A stretch of DNA of 64,000 bases. Source: Corynebacterium tuberculostearicum. Lineage in GTDB: Bacteria > Actinomycetota > Actinomycetes > Mycobacteriales > Mycobacteriaceae. The notes beneath the pieces were generated by a model, which saw nothing but the letters and a program-made list of their open reading frames with translations, ran no database searches and was not told the DNA's origin. Shown piece by piece: positions 30,424 through 40,073 of the stretch. A program made the position numbers and the translations under genes. Position 1 is the first letter of the stretch, and each line of letters starts with the position of its first letter. The DNA is taken from the NCBI RefSeq assembly GCF_013408445.1, contig NZ_JACBZL010000001.1, forward strand, positions 1 to 64,000. The letters are read 5' to 3'.

Positions 30424-30434
<11 letters not shown>
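30111..30434 (+). pseudogene. IS3-C OrfA, frameshifted near the end
   Basis: Encodes an IS3 OrfA-type protein: a helix-turn-helix (MQAACKIVAPKLGVSWHTAR) and a leucine-zipper-like segment (AAENARLRRENQELRDTNELL). After KAASAF a run of five T residues shifts the frame; reading one base back restores FASELDPKR and a stop just before the OrfB start, so one base has been lost or gained. Confidence 0.8.
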
Positions 30435-31346
<912 letters not shown>

Positions 31347-31368
31347 GAACAAAACCCGGGGCACTTCA

Positions 31369-31593
31369 CACCGGCAGGTGAAATGCCTCAACAACATCCT
31401 TGAAGGCGATCATGGTCGGCTGAAGCGGATCCTCGGGCCGAAAGGCGCGTTTAAGAACCGGACATCTGCATATCGGACGTTGAAAGGGATGGAGGCGATG
31501 CACTCCTTGCGGAAAGGGCAAGGCACGATGTTTGCCTACGGGCAACCGAACCCAGACGCGGTGATCGTCAGCCGGATATTCGAGATAGCTTAA
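31369..31593 (+). pseudogene. IS6-family transposase, C-terminal fragment
   Basis: About 71 codons (KCLNNILEGDHGRLKRILGP, then TLKGMEAMHSLRKGQG) that match the C-terminus of IS6-family transposases, including the last catalytic Glu region. It is similar in my recollection to IS1628 of C. striatum plasmids. The N-terminus has been lost at the junction with IS3-C. Confidence 0.8.
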
Positions 31594-31740
31594 GCACCCC
31601 GGAGCAGGGACAACTGATGTCTTGAGGTTGGGCTTTTCGACCCTGGCCCAACTTTGCAACAGCACCCAGACGCATAACGCTGGCCGCACGATAAAAATGG
31701 AGCCTTCTTGGCTCACACCCCAAGTTTGCAACACCACCCT
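31594..31740. repeat. two IS6-type terminal repeats
   Basis: CAACTTTGCAACAGCACC (31649-31666) and a related CAAGTTTGCAACACCACC (31721-31738) are both like the IS6 end GGCTCTGTTGCAAAGTT read on the other strand. The first is the end of the fragment at 31369; the second suggests another, now lost, IS6 copy. The rest of this 150-bp stretch holds no gene. Confidence 0.65.
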
Positions 31741-31779
31741 GAAAACTAACTCGAAATCTTATCCAGAAAAGGACGTAGA

Positions 31780-33564
31780 ATGAATATTGAGAAGGTAGCT
31801 GTCAACGAAATAAACCAACTACTCGAATCCTGTGACCATCTGGAACCGCTCATCGACGCCAACGACCGTACCCCTCTAACTGATGGTCATATTTCCCTCT
31901 ACTCAAATGCGTCGGATAATCATTCGAAAGAGAACTTTCTGGGTCGAGTTGATGTACAGGTCAAAGGAAAAACTCTCAAGGATCCTTCGAGACTTCAGAC
32001 CTATCCGGTAGATCGTTCCGATCTTGAGGGCTACGGCAAGATGACCGGCGTCCTCTTCTTTGTCGTCGCTATTCGAAGAAGCAATAAGAGGAAACAGGCT
32101 TACTATTCGATTCTCAGTCCCTTCACGATCGCCAACATCCTTGCGGAGATGAATCCTTCCCAAAAGAAGAAGTCTCTTCCTTTTAAGAGATTGCCCTCCA
32201 CTCCCGAGAATATTGAGCGAATCGTGGACCTCGCCATCAAGAAAGGCCGCGAGGATCCACAACTGGGATTTGAGACTATCCCCCAGGAGAACGTGCGAGG
32301 GGTAACGCTCTATACCACCGACGAGCTTGATCTTTCAGCACCGGCGAGCCTCAAGCGGGGCGAACTGGATTTCCTCGTTGAGATAGAGGCCGAGGACGGC
32401 AGCCGCTTACCGATAGACGCCGACATCGAGCTCATCCCCCACACCTATCTGCCACAACAATGTGCGATGGACATCGAGAGTGGCGATTTCAAGATCAGCG
32501 AATATCAACGGCGTCGCACCGGCCCCCACACTGTGGAGAACAAACTTACGGACGGGATTGCGATCACGCTGGAACGTGAGGGGGATAAGTTCCGCTATTC
32601 GCTTACCTATACTGCCAACGATAACCTTGCCCAGCGTCTGTTTGACCTCGGCTTCCTCACCCACTGGCTGGACAGTCAAGAACTGAGGATCGAGGGTAAG
32701 GTTGTCCCTTTCCCTTTAGCCTGGCCCCAGGGTAGAGGGGAGCTAGACGCCGAACTGGGATTCTTCCGCAAGATTGAACAGTTGTTCACCACCTTGCGGG
32801 TCGACCCTCGACTGATATCTCTCGAGGACGTCACCGATAAACAGTGGTGGCAGCTTGAAATGCTCTACGCCAACATGGTCGAAGGGGAAGAGCTTACCCA
32901 GCAGTTCACCGAGGCTGGTCGAGTGCTTCAACCCGTGGGCCCCTGGTTTATTGAACTGATTGCGCAAACTGGGAAGACACCCAATCATTGGAAATATCAC
33001 GGACTCACGGATCTAGATGCCGGCGTGTTTGCTTTACGTGAGCCCGAGGCGGAAGGCGGGCGGTTTCTCGCTGTCACGCCCTACGAGCTCATCGACCCCT
33101 CACGACTGCCCCTGACCTTGAACCTGCGGCCCGATACCATCGTGAAGCAATACGAACGAATCAAAGAGCACAAGAACACCTTCTCGATGGCCAACTGGTG
33201 CGTTCTCCGTCTCATCAAAGCTGCAGACCTCCAACCGAAGCGACGCACGGAGCTGTTGCTCATGGCGCAGTCACTCAATGACTGGCTCATCGGCAATGAC
33301 GGGAATAAGCCGCACCACCTGGTGAATCAGTGGCAGATTACGGCCAGAGAAAAGGACTTGTCGGTGGATGACCTTAAGTCCATCCGGCAGCTTCGGCGCC
33401 AAATCCAGCGGAATGAGCCTGACCTGTTAGTAGAGCTAGGCTGTTCCATCCTTTTGGGGGACAGGCCTGAAGTCGAAGATCTCTACGAGGAGTTGGAGGA
33501 TGAGCAACGGTCCCAGCTGCAGGAATGGCCAATCTGGACTCTCTGGAATAGTGTTTCCCCTTAG
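31780..33564 (+). CDS. DUF4365-like nuclease-fold protein, candidate defence gene
   Basis: An intact 594-residue cytosolic protein. The N-terminal 115 residues look like DUF4365, a restriction-endonuclease-like fold: an acidic TDGHISLY (about 34-41), then RVDVQVKGKTL (about 56-66) as the QxK active-site strand, then TGVLFFVVAI and AYYSILSPFTIANIL. The remaining 480 residues match nothing I know. They are rich in aromatic and acidic residues (EDVTDKQWWQLEMLYANMVEGEE, WFIELIAQTG) and appear globular. RBS AAGGA is 8 bases upstream. It is the only unbroken non-transposase gene in an IS-rich block that also holds a restriction enzyme, hence a single-gene defence role is plausible but unproven. Confidence 0.75.
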   Translation: MNIEKVAVNEINQLLESCDHLEPLIDANDRTPLTDGHISLYSNASDNHSKENFLGRVDVQVKGKTLKDPSRLQTYPVDRSDLEGYGKMTGVLFFVVAIRRSNKRKQAYYSILSPFTIANILAEMNPSQKKKSLPFKRLPSTPENIERIVDLAIKKGREDPQLGFETIPQENVRGVTLYTTDELDLSAPASLKRGELDFLVEIEAEDGSRLPIDADIELIPHTYLPQQCAMDIESGDFKISEYQRRRTGPHTVENKLTDGIAITLEREGDKFRYSLTYTANDNLAQRLFDLGFLTHWLDSQELRIEGKVVPFPLAWPQGRGELDAELGFFRKIEQLFTTLRVDPRLISLEDVTDKQWWQLEMLYANMVEGEELTQQFTEAGRVLQPVGPWFIELIAQTGKTPNHWKYHGLTDLDAGVFALREPEAEGGRFLAVTPYELIDPSRLPLTLNLRPDTIVKQYERIKEHKNTFSMANWCVLRLIKAADLQPKRRTELLLMAQSLNDWLIGNDGNKPHHLVNQWQITAREKDLSVDDLKSIRQLRRQIQRNEPDLLVELGCSILLGDRPEVEDLYEELEDEQRSQLQEWPIWTLWNSVSP

Positions 33565-33754
33565 GGAAACCACCATTTTCCCAATTGCATTTCCTTCGAA
33601 GATGGTCATTCGGCGTTGCAGAAACCGCCACCCGAAGGCAAGCGGTCATTGGCAGGACCTGCCACCCCTACCTGTCGATTTGAGGTACACCCTAAGTGAA
33701 CAGTTCGGGAATTGCATCCATCGCGTTTAACCTACTGTTCGCTAGGATGGGTTC
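33565..33754. other. intergenic region with possible resolvase sites
   Basis: There is no gene here. GAACAGTTCGGGAATT (33699-33714) and CTACTGTTCGCTAG (33732-33745) lie just before the resolvase, and ATTCCCGAACAGT (33791-33803) lies inside its start as an inverted copy of the first. Such repeats could be recombination subsites or an autoregulatory operator; the match between them is only partial. Confidence 0.4.
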
Positions 33755-34375
33755 ATGAGTAATGAAACGGAACCGTCACTACCTCTAGACATTCCCGAAC
33801 AGTCAGAGGTGATTAAGGGTCAAAAAATTGGTTACGCGCGTGTTAGTTCCAAAGACTAGAATCTTGACCGGCAAACCGCAGCATTAAAGAAGGAAAAAGT
33901 CTTCCGCATCTTCACTGACACGGTTAGTGGTTCGTCCACCCAGCGCCCCGGCTTAGATGGGGCGCTTAATTATCTGCACGCCGGCGATCAACTCATTGTA
34001 GTCAGCATGGACATGCTTGCCCGCTCCCTTATCGACCTCCACCGCCTAGTCGATGAACTCACCGAACGCGGAGTATCCGTCAAGTTCCTCAAAGAGGGGC
34101 AGGTGTATTCGCAGGATTCCATTCCGATTACCAAACTGATGCTCGGCCTACTCGGGTCAGTGGCGGAGTTTGAACGCGCGATTTTTCGCGAGCGCCAGGC
34201 AGAAGGGATTGCCAAGGCGAAAGCCCACGGTGTCTATAAGGGGCGTGCGAACGTCCTCAGCGAGGAACAAATAATGCAGGCGCGTACCGGGGTGAACGAG
34301 GGGATTCCGAAGGCAGAGGTTGCCCGCCGACTCGGGATAGGGCGCACCACACTGTATAAGTACCTCAACCAGTAA
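33755..34375 (+). pseudogene. serine resolvase/invertase with internal amber codon
   Basis: The frame encodes a 206-residue serine recombinase: IGYARVSSKD with the catalytic Ser, NLDRQTAALKK, TVSGSSTQRPGLDGAL, LIVVSMDMLARSL, GLLGSVAEFERAIFRERQAEGIAKAK and a C-terminal helix-turn-helix (GIPKAEVARRLGIGRTTLYKYL). A TAG at 33857-33859 replaces the nearly invariant Gln of SxxDQNLDRQ (CAG to TAG). The rest is clean, so the gene was lost recently. The downstream in-frame ATG at 34007 would omit the catalytic Ser. Confidence 0.9.
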
Positions 34376-34678
34376 GGCCTGACGCACCACGCAATACCTA
34401 TTGCTATAGGTATTGCTATGCCGGTTGCTATTTGTAGCGTTATGAGCATTATTGTCGCTGGCAGTGCACACTTATGCCCGGCGGTTACGCCGGTAGGAAC
34501 AAGGGGCGTCGAGGACAGTTGCTAGTGTTTGAGATGGTCCACAAACACCCTGTGCTTTAGGTGTGGGGTGCACGTAGCGTCCTCGTCGGTGCATGATTGG
34601 TCCGCGCGTGTACGTAGGCTGTTTCCGTGCGTCTTGTTAGGCGAGAGAACGATCCTACGACGCTAGGGAAGTAGACGC
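34376..34678. other. non-coding region with several perfect hairpins
   Basis: I find no gene. Three structures are visible: a 10-bp perfect inverted repeat CAATACCTAT (34392-34401) / ATAGGTATTG (34406-34415); a 6-bp CCGGCG (34478-34483) / CGCCGG (34488-34493); and a 76-base three-way-junction-like fold at 34510-34585. The first may end resolvase transcription, though no T run follows. Confidence 0.55.
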
Positions 34679-34818
34679 TTCAATGACTTGGTTCGTGGTA
34701 TGTTCCAAGCCTCGATTACTAGGGGCTTGAACGCGGAAATGGACGCCCACCTGGGCTATGGCCCTGGCGGCCGGGACGCTAAAGTGGCTGTTGGTACCAA
34801 TAATCACCGCAACGTCAC
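34679..34818 (+). pseudogene. IS256-family transposase fragment
   Basis: About 46 codons corresponding to an internal N-terminal segment of the intact IS256 transposase at 40131 (NDLVRGMFQASITRGLNAEM, then DAHLGY, then NNHRN). Both ends are lost. It is diverged from, not identical to, the intact copy, so it comes from another element. Confidence 0.85.
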
Positions 34819-34944
34819 GCGAATCCCTCGACGAGGGCGACTTCGACACCCAGTACGGCTGCCCCCTCAACGAAGTCGAGAACACCATCACCAACTGGGC
34901 AAACTCCTAGCCCATCCCGCCACCGCCATTTGGTGGGGCTGTCG

Positions 34945-34988
34945 GGTTGTTGCTGCACACACGCTTCGTAAGCTAGAGGGCAACAACC
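34945..34988 (+). promoter_or_regulatory. hairpin in the leader of the restriction gene
   Basis: GGTTGTTGC (34945-34953) pairs perfectly with GCAACAACC (34980-34988) over a 26-base loop, ending 21 bases before the ATG at 35009 and about 9 before the AGGAGG ribosome binding site. It could be a transcriptional operator or a leader RNA fold that tunes expression. Confidence 0.4.
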
Positions 34989-37037
34989 CACTATCCCAGG
35001 AGGCTCCAATGACTTCCGCAGCGTTTACCGCCGCCAGCACCACCCTCGCCACCCAGCTCGCCACCATCGACCGCGAACTTGAAAGCGACCGCCGCACGAG
35101 CCCCGAAGACCAGCTGAAAGTCCCCGTCTCCACATTCCTGACCACCATCGGCGACCAGCGTCCCGCACAGGTCAACGTGTTCACAGAACACCGCCAGTTA
35201 ACCGGCGACAACGTCCAGGGCGTGCGCCTCGACATGGCCATAAAAGACGGCTTCGGCCGCCTGGTCGGCCACATCGAGCTGAAAGCCCCCGGAAAATCCG
35301 CCAACCCCCACCGCCAGGCAGGCTGGTCAAAACACGACAAAGCCCAGTGGAAACGACTAGAAAACCACGCCAACCTCGTCTACACCAACGGCTGGGAATG
35401 GACCCTGCTCCGCCACGGCATGGACCGGCCGGTAGCCCACGTCCTGCTCAGTCCCAACACCGACGGCACCCTGCCGGAGGGGCAGGTGGAGCAACTGTCC
35501 AACCTGCTCGACCAGTTTCTTTCCTGGAAACCCACCACCCCCTCCAACCCACGCGGCTTGGCCGAACAGCTCGCCCCACTGGCACGCCTGCTGCGCGACT
35601 CGGTTAAAGAAATCGTCACCGACAAAACCCCAGACGCGCTCGACAGCCTCTATGAGCACTGGCAAAAAGACCTCATGCCGCGCGCAACACCCGCCCAGTT
35701 CGCCGACAGTTTTGCCCAAACATTCACCTACGCCCTCCTTTTGGCGCGCGTCGAATCCGACCTGCCCTCCAGCCAGTTCACCGCCAACGCCATCACCCCA
35801 GCATTGCGCCGCAACGGTCACCGACTAATCGGCTCCGTGCTGGAGTTGATGGGACAAGACCAAAACCGCTCCCTGGTCGACGGGCCAGTCTCCCTGCTGG
35901 AGGCAACCATCGGATCTGTGGACGTGGACAAATTCACCGCCAACGCCGACCCGTGGCTGTACTTCTACGAAGACTTCCTCGCGGCCTACGACCCGAAAAT
36001 GCGCGCCGAGGCGGGCGTGTACTACACCCCTGTCGAAATCGTCGAAGCCCAAGTACGACTGCTGGACACGGTGCTGAAAACCCGCTTCGGCCGCCCCGAC
36101 GGGCTGGGGGATGACAACACGAAACTGCTGGACAATGCCTGCGGAACAGCCACATATCCATTGGCGGTTGCCCGTCACGTCATCGACAATTCCGCCGCGC
36201 CGCAAGACGAGGCCCGAAGCCTTGCCAAACGCCTCCACGCGTTCGAAATTCTGATGGGGCCATACTCGGTGGCCCACATGCGCCTCACCCAACTGCTGGA
36301 ATCCACCGGCATCCAACTCGGCAAAGACGGCGTGCAAGTGTTTCTCACCAACTCGCTTACCGATCCGGGGGAAGTGTCCGCCGACCACCAGCAAATCTCA
36401 CTGTGGGAGGTCATGGAGGACATCAACGAGGAAAACCGTCGTGCGGGACTCGTTAAAGACGACCACACTGATATAAGGATAATTTTAGGAAATCCGCCGT
36501 ACCACCGTCTCTCACGTGCGGAAGCGCTGGGTTCTGCGTCTGGTACATATCAGAATGTTGTTTTGGAAGAGGCGCGCGGCAACCGCCCCCTCCTCGACGA
36601 TTTCATCGAACCGCTCAAAGCCCACGGACTTGGCGGCCAAGCCAAAAACCTCTACAACTCCTACATCTTTTTCATGCGCTGGGCCATCTGGAAAGCCTGC
36701 GAACAGCACAAAAACGAAACCGGCGTAGTCAGCTACATTACCGCCTCGTCCTACCTGCGCGGCCCCGGCTTCGCGGGCGTGCGCGAATACATGCGCCGCG
36801 TCTTCGACGAAGTCTGGATCATCGACCTGGGCGGCGAGGGCCGCGGTGCCCGCACTGAGGAAAACGTTTTTAGCATCGGAACCCCCGTAGCCATCTTCCT
36901 GGGCATACAACACCCCAATACCTCAACCGGCACACCCAAACGCCACGCCGACCGCATCAAACAGAAAGCCGCCGTCTACTACCAGCGCATTTCGGGAACG
37001 GGCCTGACCCCCGGAAAGTGGACACGTCGGGGGTTAG

Positions 37038-37934
37038 CTATGCTGCTCTAGTCAGTGTAGCTGAATTCTCGGCTTCAAAGACGTCAGGAGCTGAAAGATT
37101 GCACCAGGAGTGCCGTCGGCGTGTGTTGTAGCGCATGCACCACCGGAAGACTTCTTGGCGGCAGGAGATCGGATTGTCAAAGACTTTCCTGTCACGCAAG
37201 ATTTCCCGCTTGAGCGTGGCGTTAAACGATTCTGCTAGGGCGTTATCAGCACTCGTTCCTACCGCTCCCATAGACTGGCGCACACCCAACGACGAGCAAT
37301 AGTTCCTAAAGGCTTGTGAGGTGTACACGCTGCCGTGATCAGAATGGAAAATTGCCCCTTTAAGGCTTCCGCGGACTTTCCTGGCATGGGACAAAGCTTC
37401 GATAACCAGTGATACCCGCATGTGATCGGCGAGTGCATGTCCGACAAGTTTGCGCGAGTAGACGTCGATGACCGTGGCCAGGTACATGTTCTTGCCGCCC
37501 TTACACGGCAGGTACGTAATGTCGCCTACATAGACGTGGTTTGGCCTGTCAGCTGTGAATCTGCGGCCTACTAGATCTGGCATGACGCGGTGACCAGGCT
37601 TACGCCTGGTAGTGACGCATCGGCGGCGTTTGGTAAAGCCTTTAAGTCCCATGGATTTCATGATTCGTGCGACTTTCTTGTGATTTATCGGGCCAAAGCT
37701 CGTATCGGCTTTAAGGCTTGCAGCGATGCGTTTAGCACCATAAAGCCCGTATTCATCATCGAAGATGGTCTTGATTCTTGCACCAATAAGAGCATCCGAA
37801 CACGTCTTTAACCTGCGTTCTTCGCGGGTTTGCACCCATTTGTAGAACGAGGAGCGATTGAGCTTTAACACCTGGCACATCCGCTTAACCGAGAATTCGG
37901 TTCGGTGGTCATAGACAAACTGGAAGCGGATCAC
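37038..37934 (-). CDS. IS3-A OrfB transposase (copy 1)
   Basis: A 298-residue DDE transposase: an HTH_21-like N-terminus (DEYGLYGAKRIAASL), then NHVYVGDITYLPC with the first Asp, FHSDHGSVYTSQAF with the second, and DNALAESFNATLKREIL with the Glu. It begins with GTG overlapping the OrfA stop by 4 bases (GTGA). IS3 elements normally make the active OrfAB by a -1 frameshift at this junction. It is identical to the product of 44913-45809. Confidence 0.93.
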   Translation of the reverse strand: MIRFQFVYDHRTEFSVKRMCQVLKLNRSSFYKWVQTREERRLKTCSDALIGARIKTIFDDEYGLYGAKRIAASLKADTSFGPINHKKVARIMKSMGLKGFTKRRRCVTTRRKPGHRVMPDLVGRRFTADRPNHVYVGDITYLPCKGGKNMYLATVIDVYSRKLVGHALADHMRVSLVIEALSHARKVRGSLKGAIFHSDHGSVYTSQAFRNYCSSLGVRQSMGAVGTSADNALAESFNATLKREILRDRKVFDNPISCRQEVFRWCMRYNTRRRHSWCNLSAPDVFEAENSATLTRAA

Positions 37935-38230
37935 CAGTGAGTCTCTTCGGCAAAATATTTCGCGGCCTTGCGCAGGATGTCACGTTCTTCGCGCAGCTTT
38001 GCGTTCTCTTTTTCTAACTGGCGGATCCGTTCGGAATCATTCGCTGCTTGGACCTTGTCGCGCATGCTTTTTGTGCGGGCACGTTTGCCGGTGCCGTACT
38101 TCTTGATCCAAGAATGCAGCGAGGCACGGTTGATACCGAGCTCTGCTGATGCTGAGTTCAGTGAGAGGTCCTCATTGTTTTCGTAGAGGGCCACGGCATC
38201 GCGTTTGAACTGTTCGGAGTACCTGGACAT
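37931..38230 (-). CDS. IS3-A OrfA (copy 1)
   Basis: A 99-residue DNA-binding protein: a helix-turn-helix (LNSASAELGINRASLHSWIKKYG) followed by a coiled coil (ERIRQLEKENAKLREERDIL). This is the standard IS3 OrfA layout, giving end recognition and multimerisation. Confidence 0.92.
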   Translation of the reverse strand: MSRYSEQFKRDAVALYENNEDLSLNSASAELGINRASLHSWIKKYGTGKRARTKSMRDKVQAANDSERIRQLEKENAKLREERDILRKAAKYFAEETHW

Positions 38231-39691
38231 GGTGGTAGATTACCTTTCTTCCAGCCCGACTGGGCTGGATATCAGGTGTCCACCAAACAGGGGTCAGGTC
38301 CAACCCGGACAGAAAAACTGTCCGCACTCCAATTCGTCGACACCCCAGAAAACGACGATAAGTGGCTACAACTGCCCAACGAAGACTGGGGAGACAAATT
38401 CGTTCCCTCCAGCGCAGCGGCCCTATCGGACGGCGTACCCCTCGACAACGTTTTCCCGTGGTACTACTCAGGGTCTAAAGCTGGTCGAACGTGGGTTATT
38501 GCACCCACAGAAGCAGCACTGAAATCTAGGCTGCAAACCTTACAATCAGTCGCTGACTCTGCCGAGGGAAAGACCTTGTTCGACGAGTCGCCCTCCGGCC
38601 GGAAGTACGATTCCTCCAGCTCCTCGAACCTAATTCCAGCGTCCGCGGATCGGAGCGCAGCAATCAGCACGGATGCGGATTTGGACAAAGCTGCGACACA
38701 ACGCTACGGATACAGATCTTTCGACAGACAGATGGCCATTGCCGACCATCGGTTGGTAGATCGCCCTGGAGCATCGTGGCAAATAGTTAGCAACAACCAG
38801 ATATTTTTAACCTCGCTATCCACCACAGCTCTAGGCAACGGCCCTGCCGTCACCGTGAGTCCATATGTTCCCGACCTTCATTTTTTCCGTGGCTCTTTCG
38901 GTGCGAAAGACATTCGTCCCCTCTACCGCACCGACAGCACCTCCCAGCCGAACATTTCCGCCAGCCTGCTCCAGGCGCTGGAGAACGCTTACGGGCAGCC
39001 GGTGGATGCTTTCGACGTGGCCGCCTACGTGGTGGGCCTGCTGGGCACCTCTGCCTACACCGCACGTTTTGAGGAGGAACTTTCCGAAGCCCCGGCACAC
39101 GTCATTTTCACCGCCGACAAGACCCTGTTTGACCAGGTGGCCGAGTTCGGCCGTACCATCATTTTTGAGCAAAGCTGGGGCGAGCGCGGCGCGAAACTCA
39201 ACCAGTTCGGCCAGCCGGTCGGCCAGCGGTTCCGTGGCAAAGCCAGCCTGGGTGTGGCCACACCGGCCGATGATTACCCCGAGTCGTGGTCGTATGACGA
39301 AGACACCCACCAGCTCACCGTCGGCGGGGGTCGCTTCGACCATGTTTCCCCCGAGGTTGCCCACTTTGAGGTTTCCGGCATGAACGTGCTGCGCTCCTGG
39401 CTGGGCTACCGCATGAAAAACCCTGCGGGGAAATCGTCGTCGCCGCTCGACCAGATGCAGGCGGCAACATGGCAGCACGACGGGGAACTGCTGGAGCTTC
39501 TGTGGCAGCTGGAGTTTATGGTGGCGGCGGAGCCGCGCGGTGCGGAACTGCTTGACCGTGTGATTACAGGCGAAAAAATCACCCCCGCGGAGTTGGGGGT
39601 TCCGACGGCGGCGGAGATGAAAGCCCCGCCGAAGAAACAGCAGGGAACCATGTTTGAGTAAAGCTGCAAACAGCTCGGGCGGTCGGGCTAA

Positions 39692-39780
39692 AATCCCCAC
39701 GGTGTGCAGGGGTACACGATGGTGTGTAGTCCGTCGAAAGTGCCCCATGGGCCATACCCACGTGTGCGGGGGTAAGCATT
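39692..39780. CRISPR. possible relic of a type I-E CRISPR array (two repeats)
   Basis: TCCCCACGGTGTGCAGGGGT (39694-39713) and ACCCACGTGTGCGGGGGTAA (39756-39775) are two similar GC palindromes of the form CCCACG(G)TGTGC(A/G)GGGG. Their CCCAC cores are exactly 61 bases apart, which is the type I-E repeat-plus-spacer period. There is no third repeat 61 bases to either side and no cas gene in the window. The repeats differ at several positions. Confidence 0.35.
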
Positions 39781-39847
39781 CATTATCCACTAGAATCCGC
39801 CCTCTGACGCTTCCCATTGCTCGAGAAAACGGTGAAGGATAACCGAG

Positions 39848-39875
39848 AAGCTCTCGAGATTAGAGCCGAGAGCTT
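39848..39875. repeat. 9-bp perfect hairpin
   Basis: AAGCTCTCG (39848-39856) pairs with CGAGAGCTT (39867-39875). No T run follows. It lies between the restriction gene and the terminator at 39885; its role is unknown. Confidence 0.6.
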
Positions 39876-39884
39876 AAACTAAAT

Positions 39885-39915
39885 CCCTGTTGATGCTGGT
39901 CAACGGGGAATTTTT
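39885..39915 (+). terminator. intrinsic terminator before the IS pile
   Basis: CCCTGTTGA (39885-39893) pairs with TCAACGGGG (39900-39908, one mismatch), followed by AATTTTT. It probably ends whatever unit included the restriction gene. The remaining sequence 39781-39884 holds no gene. Confidence 0.65.
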
Positions 39916-39925
39916 GTGAAAGAAT

Positions 39926-39940
39926 TTGTGCCCCAGAGTG
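39926..39940. repeat. tRNA-Arg 3'-end target repeat, outermost copy
   Basis: TTGTGCCCCAGAGTG is the 15-bp sequence covering the 3' end of tRNA-Arg(CCT). It recurs at 47630-47644, 49059-49073 and 50489-50503 (the tRNA itself). Here it abuts a truncated IS481-b end. Confidence 0.9.
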
Positions 39941-40073
39941 TGTCTGGTTCCATGACATCGTTCCGCATGTCTTATGAGATCGTTCCGGTTTGTCCTGCGG
40001 GAATGTCTCGTTACATCGATCCGGCAGCACGATTTTGGGCGGGAGTGCCCCGCGGGGGTGAACCGGCATGTCT
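39941..40073 (+). mobile_element. IS481-b end fragment
   Basis: These 133 bases are identical to the left end of the complete IS481-b element (47645-47777) and then break off at the IS256 element. The transposase is missing. Confidence 0.92.

Larger units (their letters stand above)
37000..38301 (-). mobile_element. IS3-family element IS3-A, copy 1
   Basis: A 1302-bp element with ends GGGCCTGACCCCCGGAAAGT and, on the other strand, GGACCTGACCCCTGTTTGGT. It is flanked by a 3-bp duplication AAC (36997-36999, 38302-38304). It has the same length as, and appears identical to, the inverted copy at 44546-45847; comparing the two copies fixes the ends. Confidence 0.95.
35009..39661 (+). pseudogene. 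fused restriction-methylation enzyme (type IIG/ISP-like), split by IS3-A
   Basis: Two halves (35009-36999 and 38305-39661) flank a 1302-bp IS3 element. Removing the element and one copy of its 3-bp duplication AAC restores one frame of 1115 residues. The N-terminus has a nuclease-type site (RLDMAIKDGFGRLVGHIELK, the D...ExK pattern, near residue 90). The adenine methyltransferase core has LLDNACGTATYPLAVA (motif I, near 374) and NPPYHRL (motif IV, near 494). The C-terminal half resembles the target-recognition region of type ISP enzymes; the helicase of true ISP enzymes is absent. The 5' half alone (to the stop at 37051) could still yield a nuclease-methyltransferase polypeptide lacking specificity. 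AGGAGG RBS. Confidence 0.87.

Noticed and set aside
34007..34375. A separate 122-residue recombinase gene starting at 34007
   Set aside because: It is the 3' part of the amber-interrupted resolvase; it lacks the catalytic Ser and has no clear ribosome binding site.
38276..39661. A separate 461-residue gene starting at 38276
   Set aside because: Its first codons are IS3-A end sequence; it is the 3' half of the split restriction gene.
40046..40066. GTGCCCCGCGGGGGTGAACC in the IS481-b end looks like a type I-E CRISPR repeat
   Set aside because: It occurs at the same internal place in both IS481-b copies (here and near 47750) with no 61-bp spacing, so it is part of the IS.
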